A stretch of 64,000 nt of DNA from Kingdonia uniflora. Its lineage: Eukaryota; Streptophyta; Magnoliopsida; Ranunculales; Circaeasteraceae. The stretch is from assembly GCA_014058105.1 (NCBI GenBank), contig JACGCM010001511.1, forward strand, positions 620,001-684,000, read 5' to 3'. Position 1 is the first letter of the stretch; the number at the start of each line of letters is the position of its first letter. The notes below the pieces were generated by a model that worked only from the letters and a program-made list of their open reading frames with translations, was not told where the DNA came from and did not search any database. Positions 12,757 to 43,764 of this stretch are shown here, in pieces. The translations under genes were made by a program, and so were the position numbers.

Positions 12757-13668
12757 TTAACTAGTATATTTTATTGGCATTTCATTCCAGTTGTGTTCAA
12801 TGACTTGCATCTTTATTTTTGGTGGTTGCCTTACCAACTTGAGGAACTTCAGTTTCAAACTGGTTTCATTTTCAACTAGAGTCATCCACCTCTTGAATTT
12901 ATCGAGCACATCTAACTTGTTCTTCACGAAGTAGACCCACAAATTACGAGTAACATCATCGATAAAAGTAACATAGTAATGAGAACCACCAAGAAAAGAC
13001 ACCTTGGTTCCCCCCAAACATCCGTGTGTACAAGATCCAGCTTCCTAGGTTTCCATGATCTTCCAGATAATTTAAAGCTGACCTTCTTCTATTTTGTAAG
13101 AACACACTTTTCACAAAACTTGATATCAACCGCAGCAAGACCCTCTAGCATTCCCTTCGCTACCATTATCTTCATCGTCTTTTTACTCATGTGACCAAGC
13201 CGTTTGTGCCACGTACTTGAATCAATTCCCGGAGTAACCGCACAAATAGTGGAAATTGTACTTTGTGTTGCATACAACGTTCCTTGTCGTAAGCCTCGAG
13301 CTACCAGCATAGCTCCCTTTGTAACCTTCCACAAGTTTATGCCAAAGGTACACTCATATTCGACATCATCCACAAATTTGCTAACCGATATAAGGTTACC
13401 CCAGTTTAGGTACAAGTCGCACATTCTGTAAAACCAATATTCCCCCTAAAGGCAACAACAACCTTGCGTTTCCCTTTCCAGTAATATTGTGTGTACTTTT
13501 ATCTGCAAGTAAGACCGTACTGAAGTCACCTTTAATAATATCGGTAAGAAAACCTACGTTCGCATTAGCATGAAAGGAAGCTCCCGAATTAGCAATCCAA
13601 GATTCATTAACATCATCACACGATAATAGTAGAGCCTCGCCAGAACTGACCTCCTCAATAAGGTTCAT
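12757..13668 (-). pseudogene. copia F protease, pre-integrase and integrase start
   Basis: At 13668-13396 the protease motif reads SWIANSGASFH, with Asn where copia proteases have the catalytic Asp of D-S-G-A. At 13424-13089 is the pre-integrase domain (TWHKRLGHMSKKTMKIM and the CEKCV zinc-binding pair). At 13017-12757 is the integrase start (YYVTFIDDVTRNLWVYFVKN). It ends shortly after KRWMTLVENETSLK, before the remaining catalytic residues. Confidence 0.8.
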
Positions 13669-14499
13669 TGTATCTTTCTCTTCATCATCAATCTTCTTAG
13701 AAGAAAAAGAGCTGCAATCTTGCCTGAAGTGACCTTTCTTTCCACAAGTCTAACACACACCGGGCGGCTTAGACTTTCCTCTTAAAGGTGATAAACCCCT
13801 TCCGAATTTGGCCCCTTTTGGTAAGACCTCCCTCTTTCCTCGACGTTCAACATACTGCCGTTTGAATTCGAAGAGGGTTCGGATGTTTTATGTCTATTCT
13901 CTTCACTTATAATTAACGAGATTATAGTGTCAAATTAGATATCTTCCTTCCCCGATGAAATGCTCGCAGCTGTAATGAATCATTCCCAACTTTTTGGCAT
14001 CTGCCCTAGAAGAGCCCACGCTCTCACCTCCTCGGTAAAAGTGATTTTAATGGATTCCAATTGAGCATGTATGGTATTGAACTTACTGATATGAGCTTTC
14101 ACACTACCATTCTCCTTCATCTTCAAAGTAAACAAGCGCCGTAAAAGGTGAACCTTATTTGTCCCGGATGGTTCCGAGTACATAGTGAACAACATCACCA
14201 TTAAACCCTTCATAGTCGTAACTTGGGAGATCATGTGCTGAATCTAAGATGATAGCGCTAACCTAACGGTTCCAAGCGCTTTGCAATACAATCGCTCCCA
14301 CTTAGCAGCATTAAAATCTACAGGCTTCATCTCAACTCCAACCAGTGGTAAATCAAGATCCTTCTGATATAGGTATTCTTCAATCTACATCTTCCACACA
14401 CCAAAATTTAACCTATTGAACTTCGTGATCTTCAACTTCTCTTGATCAACCATCGCTCTTTACCACACAGGCCCTAACACTCGCTCTGATAACAATTAT

Positions 14500-14880
14500 T
14501 GAGAATCAAGGTAGTTACTCTCTCTTCCCTTCCAAGAACGATACGCAGAAATTGCCAACCTAGTAGTAAATCAAGAAAGAACAATAAAGGACACGAAGAA
14601 TTTTCCCAGATGAGGGAAGTGGAAAACTCTTACGGATAAAAAACCACTCCCCACGAACAATTCACTATGATATCAAACAGGTCACAATGATCTCTCAAGC
14701 TTTAATAGAGTATCTTCAAACCCTAGCCTCTCTAAGGTTAAACTTACCAAAAGATTAGTTAACATAATAACCTAAGTCTTTTTTATATACTAGAGGACCA
14801 AAAATATAAGTAGTACGAATCTCGAGGCATAACTCTAATATCTAAGGCAAACCTACGCCAAGCTCGTTCGAATGACTTTA
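14500..14880 (-). repeat. 5' LTR of copia F (outer boundary approximate)
   Basis: The LTR/PBS junction at 14500 is clear: LTR terminal CA on the minus strand, then the primer site. A TATA motif TATATAAAAAAG lies at about 14790-14802 (minus). Upstream of it is one TTCGAA site (CGTTCGAATGA at about 14866). No second LTR is in the window, so the right edge is a guess. Confidence 0.55.
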
Positions 14881-14881
14881 C

Positions 14882-14986
14882 GATAGTTTGGAATGCAGCT
14901 GCTGGGTTGAAGCATTACGATAGATTATATTATTAACACTCAAAGATCATGATAGTTTGGAATGCAGCTGCTCGGTTGAAGCATTA
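14882..14986. repeat. direct repeat of about 35 bp, 68 bp apart
   Basis: GATAGTTTGGAATGCAGCTG occurs at about 14882 and 14950, each continuing into CT(G/C)GGTTGAAGCATTA. It sits at the outer edge of the copia F LTR. Confidence 0.7.
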
Positions 14987-15619
14987 GAGAGAATTTGGGT
15001 CCTGGAGTTGCCAAATTGAGATGAAAAAGTCACGAGTTGAGATCCATGAAACTCATGATTTCTAAAGGTTTAAGAATTATCAAGAGGCATTAAAGGTTAT
15101 TAACAAGAAAATGTTTCAAATCGGTAATGCCCAGCGTGGTATAGAGATTTCAGACCTTGAGGAGCGGGATTATTTGGAAGAGATGCATGTTTTCCCTTAG
15201 TTGGAAAAGTTGATATAGGGAGACTAGTCGAAGCCAGAATTTCACAAGGTCAATGGAGGTTGTTTTATACAATTCTTTGGAATGATTTGGCAAAAGATTG
15301 GAGGTACTAGTGACAAATATTTAAAGTCAAACCTATAGTATCAGGGTTTACTAGAAGAAAAAAAACCCTACTGTTCCTCAAATACAATTAATGTAAAGTT
15401 TTCGATGAAGGAAAAAAGGTTACAAGCATAACACACTATCCATTAAGAATGCCCAATTAATAGAGATGGGAAAGAAACTTAAGCTTCTTGTAGGAAATAA
15501 ATTATGGTTCTTCATACATAAATATTCAATCTAGCCTTATGATTTCCAATGTTGTTGAGACAACTTGTTATTTCTTTTAAACGCTCTTCTACTATGTACT
15601 TACAATCACTTTTTATAGG
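14987..15619 (+). other. unassigned, partly open on the plus strand
   Basis: Between about 15065 and 15200 the plus strand stays open for some 45 codons (YQEALKVINKKMFQIGNAQ, LEERDYLEEM) before stops appear. It looks like decayed coding sequence, possibly from the same transposon as the exon that follows, but no family is recognised. Confidence 0.3.
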
Positions 15620-15867
15620 CAACAATAGATTCATCGCCACCTGATGGAACGAGGGGTAGAAACTGCATTATGAAAGATATATATGGCAGAACAGTTGCTT
15701 ACGGAAATATTCAGTTATCTAGGGTGGCTCCTGAAGGGTTTTATCGTGTCATAGTAGATGAGGTTATTTGCGATGATGTTCAATTATTTATGGAAGGCGG
15801 TACACTAGGTGACATCTCTTCGGTTAAAACTGTTGTATTGTATAAGAGTCTTACCTGTTTCGAGTGA
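15620..15867 (+). pseudogene. possible CACTA (En/Spm) transposon protein exon
   Basis: After a TATAGGCAACAG-like acceptor near 15620 the plus strand encodes a segment ending in LTCFE. It contains RNCIMKDIYGRTVAYGNIQL, FYRVIVDEVICDDVQL and GGTLGDISSVKTVV. The order C-x-L/M-K-D, V-A-x-G, V-D-E-V recalls C-terminal regions of plant CACTA proteins. The fragment is isolated and the assignment rests on this short pattern. Confidence 0.4.
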
Positions 15868-17149
15868 ACGCCATCTTTTTATTTTATTGTTTCTTGAAAT
15901 AAAGTTTAACATTGATATTAGGCAATAACTTTTTAATTTATAATAAAACATGTTCTTGTTATTGAAATATGCTGTTTTTTACATTAATTGATTTTAGTTA
16001 ATAAAATTTATAACAACTATTATGATTATGACCCGATAGATATGATTATTGTATATTGAAACAAAATGACTGTTAATGTAACAAAAATTGGGATGTTTAT
16101 ATTTGCGACATATAAAATGACTAATTGTCATGTCTTAAAATGTAATTATTATGACTGATGTTGTGACTGTTATTTGTGATGTATTTTTTACGACATATAA
16201 AACAACTTATATATAAATGTGTTACAAGATATTTTAAAAATTAGCTTCTACGATTATTATTTTTGACGTTTAGGTTAGCGACGCATAGAGAAACGAATTT
16301 TATAGTCGCAAAGAGCTTGAAATACGTCAGTTGTTGCGACTAAGAATTGTGTCATTCTGTTGCAACCGAAAACATAACTACTAAAGGGCCATAAATTTTA
16401 GTAAATATGATGGATATTTTAACTCGCCCCTCAGTCGTTAATTTATAATGTCTTTCAATTCGATAACATAAAACTATTGCAAAAAGAACGACCCTTATTT
16501 TGACTAAAATGGATTTTGCTTTAGTAAAAATAACCTCTGACCATCCCTGTCAATTTTTACTCATTTTGGCCTAGTGTTGGACACGGAAGAGTCAGGCACT
16601 GGGTACGGGACTACAAAATAACCCAGAAGATCCTATCAGATCAACCCCGACATTATCATGTGACTACGGTTGAGGTAAACATTGCAACTGCATACTATAA
16701 AGCCACATTTCATACTAGATTCTTACGCAGCTTTGGATCGTATCCAAAAGTGATCAGTAACAGGGTCTCAATAGATGAGTGATGTCACTTAGAGAACATT
16801 GCCAAGTAGTAACTTTACTTGTTACGAAAATGAGTTTTACTTTATTAGTACGACCTTTAGTACTACCTTTGATTGAGTTGAAATTTTTTATTGGTTAGCT
16901 TCTTCAAATGTTTGTGACATGCACTAGGTATCACATCTATGAGATCTCATTTCATTCTATGATTTTAAGTTTATTACTTCGGAAGTAGTTAAATTCCACG
17001 TATGATAGTTGATTTACTATATACAACCTAGCCAAATGATCTCTTTGCTCATAGAATATTATATGCTTATAGAGCACTATCTACTTATAGAGCATTCACC
17101 GATAATCGGATGAGTGGCGATAGATGATTCAGAGACAGTAGTACAACGC
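15868..17149. other. no gene recognised
   Basis: AT-rich, with stops in all frames. The right part (about 16560 on) may be the decayed 5' region of copia G, but no LTR, primer site or gag motif could be confirmed. Confidence 0.35.
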
Positions 17150-17626
17150 CCTCGAACCCTTTTCAGATATATAAATATTTGCAACTGGGATATCACGACT
17201 ATCAGTGGCTCGACCAACGTAATACAAGATACTAGAGGTACCACGTTATTACTTCTTAACAGTACGGTACTAGGAATCTAGTCTACTTTATATGCTAGTA
17301 TGCCCAATCAGAATCGGCTAAGCTTTAGGGACATATATGATAATGGTTATCAAGTACCTACATGATAATGGTTATCAAGTAGAAGACGATAGGAGAAAAT
17401 GACAGCCAGGTTATGTACATTACATCTACGTTTAAAGGCCAGACAACGATATTAGAATAGTTTCCAATACACTCCTCTAGGCTAGCATAATGAGGAGAGT
17501 TATCGGGAATACTTTCCAACTTTTCTTTAAAGAGGAGAAGATCAAGAGAGTGCCTGTGTAACAATTTCTTTCAATGAATATCTATTGTTCATTCTAATAT
17601 GAGCAAGGTGGAGTGGCATCTCCAGC

Positions 17627-18020
17627 TTTTTCTCCAATGCATCCATAGAGATACATGTGAACATATCCATCCACATAGTGGCCCCTTTTGAGTATTTATG
17701 GTCATAATAGATGCATCATAGAGATGGTCTTATGTTTGCCTATTGTCAACAACTTGGAACGCAATACTAGCATGACTTCTTGCTAGATCAATAGATTACA
17801 GGCTCAATTCCTAGATCAGCCGATTTTTCTCCAACGCATCCATGGAGATACATGTGGACATATCCATCCACATAGTGACCCGTTTTGAGTATTTATGGTC
17901 ATAATAGATACATCTTAGGGATGGTCTTACGTTTGCCTATTGCCAACAACTAAGAACGCAATGCTAACATGACTTCTTGCTAGATCATTAGATTGCAGAC
18001 TCAGTTCCGGGATCAACCGA
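17627..18020 (+). repeat. 197-bp tandem duplication inside copia G integrase
   Basis: Units 17627-17823 and 17824-18020 both start TTTTTCTCCAA(T/C)GCATCCAT and end GATCA(G/A)CCGA. Each encodes the HIHPHSGPF...VCLLST region of integrase, which should occur once. The two copies have since diverged at about one position in ten. Confidence 0.85.
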
Positions 18021-20363
18021 TCAAGTTGATACGACTTGACGGAGCTGGTGAGTTTACATCCCGCACATCTAATGATTGTTATACTGCTAATGTGATAGAT
18101 GATTGAGCATCGAGAGTACCCCATTTCGACACCTAACCTAGGCTGGCAGAAAAGTTAATCTAACGATTAGATCAAATTGCAAGGCCACTGTTATTATAAT
18201 CACTGCATTCGAATAGTGTATGGGGCATGCATTATTGCTCACATATTCATTTTGATAACAATTTTTCTCCCCACGACACTGATTTAAGTTTGCCCAACAT
18301 CGAATCATCAGTTTTTCTAAAGCAACTGGTAACTGGGTTGGAACCCAGTGTCGCCCTTTCTACGAACATTTGAATGTATCGTGCAGGTGTTGATGACACA
18401 TCTATAACGTACGAAGTTGGGTGCCCGACGTTAGCCTGATATTTATGTGGGTTACAATTCCTCATCTATAGTTAGATATTTGAAACCCACTATAAATGAC
18501 GCATTTATTGCATGTTTACTACATGAACAATTGTCACTTTGATGAGATAATTTTCCTAGCATTATGGGAAGATATAACAGATAATACTGTGGGAGTTTCT
18601 AAGTTAACTTGGGAAATATCATCGTTATCTCATCTGGACCCCTTTGCATAATAGAGTGACAATAAGGTCCAACGAATTCTTCACTTGTAACAGGACGTAG
18701 ATGAATTGCTTATAAGCATTCAGCGATACTGCTAGAGTGACTAAGGTACATGTACCTACAAGTAATACACCTATATAGTTGAACGTTCTGAGGAACTGAC
18801 GTGCATCCCGCAAATGAATCTAAGACTCACGCTACGCGCAGAGCACTGTTGGAAGAAAGTATTTTGAGTCAACGAGCAACAAAATAAGGGACAAGATATA
18901 GCTTATGGTATAGCCAATTAATCGGGGATGGAACCACCCATCGATAAGGTAATAGTAGATATGCAACCAGTTGATGCATTACGATACAAGCCTGACGTGA
19001 CATATGCACATGTTAATAGTGAAATCTCAATCTATTATGTCTGTAATGTTTCAAAGTAGGATCGTTTAAAAGTGATCGTCGATAACGCATTTACACTCGC
19101 TGTTGTACTCCCCATCTAGGATGAAGATTTTAAACTACTTATTGTATATGATTGTGTGTTATTGTGCATTGGCCAAAGTGGGCGTCAGGAATCCAAGTTG
19201 AGCCTAGCGTGCTAGCAAAATGCGAAGTGATACCATAGAGACTGTCGCATACAAATGGGAATTAGTACGAAAACGTAATGAACTCGAAGAGATTATTAGG
19301 TCAAGACAATACTAGTTGCCTAGGTATTGTTTAAAAGACCTAGAATCGATTAGGATGAGACATATTCTCTGTTCGTAGACGTTATAACTTTTTACTACTT
19401 GATCAGTCTGTCGGTTGTCCAGGAAAAGCTAGACATACGGCTTATATAGGTAACGCATATCTATACGGGAAACTTGATATGGACATCTACTAGAAGCTAC
19501 CCGAGTTGTGTAAGCTTCCGAAAGCAATTAAGCCCAACGCACGAGATGTGTACGTAATAAACTATATAAATCACTGTTGACTTGAAGCAATCAGGGTCTA
19601 TGCGGCACTGTAAGCTGACTGAGTATTTGAAGGTCAGGGACTTTGCAAATAGTTTTATCTACCCATGCATTCTTACTAAGAACACGGATATTTGCTTAGT
19701 CATCATAACAATATACTAGATGATTTGGATATCATCAAAACTTCAGGGGAAATCGCGAGAACCACCAAATAGTTTTGGGAAAGGAATTTGAAATGAAAGA
19801 CCTTTGGAAGCCATGTATTGTAACAATTTACAGATCAAACATATTGGTAGTGGCATACTCTGTCAATAGGTGATATGGATGCAGCTCGTAACTTGAGTAT
19901 GCCTATGATAGTTTGTCGCCTGGAGGTGGACAAGGACATCTTTTGCCTTCCAAATGAGAGGAAGGAACTCCTAGGCCTGATGCGCCTTATCTAGGAGTAA
20001 TTAGTGTTTTGCTTTACTTAGCCGGGTGTACTAGACCCGATATCTCATTCGTTGTGAGCTGCTTTGCTCGCCATAGTTTCAGTACAACCCAGAGGTACTA
20101 GAATGGGATCAACATATTCTACAGTACCTGAAACCAGTACAATAAACTTGGGTCTATTCTACCTGATAAATACTAAACTTAAAATTATAGGGTATGCCGA
20201 GGGAGGATACTTGTTAGACCCACATAAAGGTCATTGTCAGACGGGATATGCTTATGTATGGACATATAGCGATTTCATGGAGATTAGTGAAGCAGACGGC
20301 GGTCGCTACATCCTCAAATAACATGGAGATTCTTGCACTTCGAGAAGCTGGCAGAGAATATTT

Positions 20364-20741
20364 TTGGTTATGATTCAAGAAGTTGACAGAGAATGCTTTT
20401 GGTTACGCTCCATGACGAATTACATCAGCAAAACTTGTAGACTAAGTTATGTTCAGAAGAAAACTGCGACTCCCTATGAAGAAAATATTGCATGCATCGC
20501 TCAAGACAGAGAAGGTTTTATCCAAGACGATAGAATCATACATATTTTACCAAAATTCTTCCATACTCACGAATTACAGAAGGTGAATGTAATTCATTTT
20601 GTTCAAGACCATTCACCAGACAACTTAAAAGATCTATTCATGAAGACTATTACACTACCTACGTTCAAGATATTGGTACACAAAATAGACATGCGAAGTT
20701 TATACTCATTGACGTCTCTGGGGGACATCTCTGGGAGATAG
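20364..20741 (+). pseudogene. copia G RNase H C-terminal part
   Basis: This is the longest open piece of the element, with EVDRECFWLRSMTNYI, ENIACIAQDREGFIQDDR, ILPKFFHTHELQ and SPDNLKDLFMK. These match in order the end of copia RNase H, which degrades the RNA of the RNA/DNA hybrid. The usual YEDN reads YEEN and KHISPKFF reads IHILPKFF. The next 250 bp are untranslated sequence up to the polypurine tract. Confidence 0.8.
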
Positions 20742-20991
20742 ACGTCAAGGGGAGTAGTCTCCACCTGATATGGGCATATGCATGTTGTACTTTTTTTTTT
20801 CCTGATAATGCAATTTTTTCTTTGGAAGTTTGACTGGTTTGAGGTTTTGATAAGCCAACATTATACGCGCCCACCACCCATCTGTGACATAGAATTGCAC
20901 TATTTCCTTGCATAACTTTTTGCCCTAAGGGTTTTGCTAGGCGAAGGTATTAATGAGGTAAGTTGTCTGGAAGTGGGACACCCCAAGGAGG

Positions 20992-21261
20992 AGTATTAAG
21001 AACAGTTCGGTTTGGGTCCTACCTGTGCTGGGTTTGAGGTGTCACCGACTCCTAACCCAACCTATAAACCTAGGATTTATGGGAAGAGGTTCAGAAACCT
21101 TATATAGCCTTCTATATATACACCTTTGTGGTGGGATTCTTTGTAACCTTAACAAGTTCATCTAAAAAAGGCTATCTCACTTCTCTCTCTATATGGTGTT
21201 CTATATTACTTGTATGCATGATATGTGATTGGTAGAGTAGATGTTTTTGCTCTCAACATTT
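20992..21261 (+). repeat. 3' LTR of copia G (probable)
   Basis: It begins directly after CAAGGAGGAG with TATTAAGAAC (probably TGTTAAGAAC originally). It contains the TATA motif CTTATATAGCC near 21099 and ends at a CA near 21261. The right boundary is set only from the CA end; there is no partner LTR and no TSD. Confidence 0.5.
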
Positions 21262-21555
21262 TTAATTTTTATATTTTATTATCATTATTATTTATTGTTT
21301 TCTTGACACGCTGCAGGCAATCCTTACAGGTTATTCCATGAGTTATGGTTAATACATTTATGGAAATTCTGATATGCAAAATAAATTAAGAAGAATAAAC
21401 ACGGCCCATATGCAAAATAAATTTATACATTTGGAAAAATATCCAATTTAAAATGTGATAGCATTGCATATATGTAATAATTAATCATTTTATAACAATC
21501 TATTTATTTAGGTGACCTTATTATAACCTATAACTTTGTATAATATCTTGAAGCT
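21262..21555 (-). other. 3' flank / 3' UTR of the receptor kinase
   Basis: AT-rich stretch between the copia G LTR and the receptor kinase stop codon, which converge here. It probably holds the kinase 3' UTR. No other feature. Confidence 0.5.
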
Positions 21556-41349
<19,794 letters not shown>

Positions 41350-41626
41350 GACTATGAACTTGGTGTTGAGCCGTAAGCCCGGAAGCCACAAACTCAAAGT
41401 TGATTTGGATTAGTCACAAACAAGCACAAACAAAAAAACACACAACACCAAGTTTATAGTGGTTCGGCAAATTGCCTACGTCCACTTTCAAGAGAGATAG
41501 AAAGTTTATTCAAGATCCCAATTACAATCACTCAATTTCAATTTGAGGTTTCTCTCAAGAGCCCCCCTCAAAATACCTCACCAAAGGATTGTATCAAAGG
41601 GGTGGCTCACAAAGAACAAGTTTCCC

Positions 41627-41634
41627 TTTATATA
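41627..41634 (-). promoter_or_regulatory. TATA box of copia H LTR facing the receptor kinase
   Basis: The minus strand reads CTAGTATATAAAGG. A transcript starting about 30 bp downstream would reach the receptor ATG at 41349 after about 250 nt. There is no ATG on that strand between the box and 41349. Confidence 0.7.
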
Positions 41635-41718
41635 CTAGGGAAAACCTTTTACAATCGCAAATCTCGAGGCAATCAAGAGGTTCGAAAACCATAAAAAAAA
41701 CAACCAAGTTACCAGATT

Positions 41719-41880
41719 TCGTTCGAACAAAATAGGGAGTCGTTCAAACGAAATATGCGTATGGGCCAAATTTCCAGGGAGTTCAACATTGCTCGTTCGA
41801 ACGACTTGGGCTCTTGGGACAAATTCCAGAGAGTTGTCAAGGGGTCGTTCGAATGGATTCAAGGGTCGTTCGAACGATCA
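41719..41880 (-). promoter_or_regulatory. TTCGAA palindrome array in the H 3' LTR
   Basis: Five sites of consensus CGTTCGAACGA, one degenerate (CGTTCAAACGA), lie upstream of the TATA box in U3. The 5' LTR has six. Confidence 0.75.
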
Positions 41881-42284
41881 AGGCCCAAATCCAAAAAAAA
41901 TATAATTTCTCCACAATTCTCCACCTTGGTGAAGATTTCCCAAACCACACAAACCAAAATTTGAGCCAAACATCGCCAACATCCAAACGAACTCAAACAA
42001 ACTCTCTCCTCCATCAAATGTGTCCCAAAGACCCAAACATACAAATGGCCAAAGGAAACCAACAAAAACCAAGCGTCCCCAATAAAAGACCAAATACAAA
42101 CAAAGTGCCCCAATGGACCAAAATCCAAACCAAGTGTCACAAAAAACCAATCAAACCAAACATCCCAAGAGACCAAATCAAACCAAGCGTCCCAAGGAAC
42201 TAAATCCAAACCAAGCGTCTCAAGGAACCAATCAAGCCAAACGTCCCAAATGACCAAATCCAAACCAATTTTCCCAAGGAATAC

Positions 42285-42626
42285 AAATCGACTGCACCAA
42301 ATCAATAGTTGCCTACGCACCATCGTGGATCAAGTCGCCCGTAGTTCTCACAATCCCCGTATGGGGCCAAATGTCCCAAGGAACCCAAATCAACCAAATA
42401 TCCCAAGGAACCAAAATCGATTGTACCAAATCAATTGTTGCATACGTACCGCCGTGGATCAAGTCGCCCGTAGTTCACACAATCCCCGTGAGGGGCCAAA
42501 TGTCCCAATGAACCCAAATTAACCACATATCCTAAAGAACCAAAATCGATTACACCAAATCAATGGTTGCCTATGTATCGTCGTGGATCAAGTCGCCCAT
42601 AGTTCACATAATCCCTATAAGGGGCC
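42285..42626. repeat. 129-bp tandem repeat, about 2.6 copies, inside copia H
   Basis: Units start AAATCGA at 42285, 42414 and 42543. Each contains TGGATCAAGTCGCCC and GGGGCCAAAT. The preceding 42000-42284 is made of imperfect CCAAGGAACCAAAT-like pieces. Together they occupy the place where RT and RNase H should be. Confidence 0.85.
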
Positions 42627-42629
42627 AAA

Positions 42630-43764
42630 TCAATCTATAGGAAAGAGACACACCGTTCCCTTCTCTCTATTTATATGAATCTCCATATCAAGAGTCCGTT
42701 TATACCATTGTCTTGGAGACCTCTTCAAACTAAACAACGATCTCTTCATCAATTGACACATATCTTCCTCTTTTGCAGCAGCAAATCCACTCGGTTGAGT
42801 CATATTGATCTCTTCCTTCAACTTCCCGCGTAAGAACGCCGTCTTAACATCGAGATGTTGTAATTCCAATTCAAGTTTGCTATCAAAGCTAATAGGATAT
42901 AACTGGAGAAGTGTTTTACCACTAGACTTGCTTTGAAGTGAAGCACCATCATCAGATCCTTATTTCCTTTTGTAGACCCATTTACCACCAATCGCCCTCT
43001 TGCGAAGAGAATACATCTCTTCCATCCTTGCTCCCTCCCAAATGATTAGCCGTGGAAAGAACACCTTCAACAATCGGTAGTGCATAAGCTACCATGGCCT
43101 TCGCCTTTGAAAGTACCATGTCCTTTGTAAACCTTTTCGGCTTACCCATATTCCTTTTTAGTTTACAAGTTACAATATACTCCGCCACCAGAATCTCTTC
43201 ATCCGTACTACCAAATGTTCTACCTTTATCTGTGTCTTCATTATTTGGAACATGTACTAATGGCTCATCACCCGTTGTCACACCGGTAGATGACCTCCAT
43301 CTAAGAATGGAACTCTCTGGCCAATGTGAAGACGCATCAATCTCCACCCACTGCAATACCTCGTTAGTCATCTTCTTTGTGTGCTCAAAGCCATTTGACT
43401 TCATCATAGAAGCCTCATCAAAAGTGACATCTCTGCTCAGAATGATCTTTCGGTCTCTTGTATCGCACAACTTATAGCATTTCACACTCTTCTTCTTACC
43501 CAAAAAAATGGTCTTCCTTGCTCGTGGATCCAACTTACCATCCTTAACATGATAGTATGTCGCATACCCAAATATACGAAGAGTATCATAATCTGTAGTA
43601 GGTTCTCCCGACCAAGCTTCCATTGGTGACTTACCCTCAATTGCAGCTGAAGGCAACCTATTAATGAGATAGCATGCATATGACAAAGCCTCAGCCCAAA
43701 ATGTCTTGCCCAACCAAGAATTAGACAACATATACCGCACCGTCTCTAGCAAAGTACAGTTCAT
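42630..43764 (-). pseudogene. copia H integrase and partial RT
   Basis: 43764-42982 is one open frame for the integrase C-terminal part: AEALSYACYLINRLPSAAIE, RIFGYATYYHVKDGKLDPRA and DVTFDEASMM. Further on, 42869-42630 has the RT start, LELQHLDVKTAFLRGKLKEE and MTQPSGF, then SLFSLKRSPRQWYKR. This is the motif A region of copia RT, with the catalytic Asp in HLDVKTAFL kept. Sequence ends before the YVDD box. Stops separate the blocks near 42900. Confidence 0.85.

Larger units (their letters stand above)
12757..14880 (-). mobile_element. Ty1/copia element 'F', 3'-truncated, minus strand
   Basis: Reading leftwards from the LTR boundary at 14500, a primer-binding site contains TTATCAGAGCGAG (initiator Met). 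Then come gag beginning MVDQEKLKITKFN near 14453 (14234-13980 is one open part), a zinc knuckle broken by TAG (C-stop-TCGKKGHFRQDC near 13740), a protease region, a GAG-pre-integrase domain and the start of the integrase core. Similarity fades at about 12840-12757. RT, RNase H and the 3' LTR are absent. Stops and frame changes are frequent. Confidence 0.82.
17150..21261 (+). mobile_element. Ty1/copia element 'G', heavily decayed
   Basis: Fragments in three shifting frames follow copia order on the plus strand. They are a pre-integrase zinc region (about 17440-17630), integrase (about 17630-18470, with a duplicated block), linker (18600-18900), RT (from YKWELVRKRNE near 19240 through FEMKDL near 19790), the region up to CTRPDISFVV (about 19900-20070), and RNase H (YAEGGYLLDPHKGHCQTGYA near 20200; WLRSM, NIACIAQ, LPKFFHTHELQ at 20390-20580). 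The 3' end is PPT CAAGGAGGAG and an LTR from 20992. Dozens of stops and indels show it is old. No 5' LTR was found. Confidence 0.82.
41364..41915 (-). repeat. 3' LTR of copia H, next to the receptor kinase ATG
   Basis: Roughly 94-95% like the 5' LTR by eye. It lacks about 21 bp, including one copy of the palindromic motif. A poly(A) signal AATAAA (minus) lies near 41506. Confidence 0.93.

Noticed and set aside
41350..41397. In-frame extension of the receptor kinase N-terminus into the copia LTR
   Set aside because: The extra codons begin with TTG, not ATG, and derive from LTR sequence. The ATG at 41349 directly starts a good signal peptide.
41859..42323. 154-codon minus-strand ORF as a gene
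   Set aside because: It is low-complexity (Trp/Leu/Phe-rich) antisense reading of CCAA-rich repeats and LTR sequence, with no domain.
42285..42626. 129-bp repeats as a CRISPR-like array
   Set aside because: Units are contiguous without unique spacers, lie inside a plant retrotransposon, and the setting is a eukaryotic nucleus.
43094..43477. Plus-strand ORF of 127 codons in copia H
   Set aside because: Antisense to the integrase C-terminal region, whose 260-codon frame is clearly the real one.
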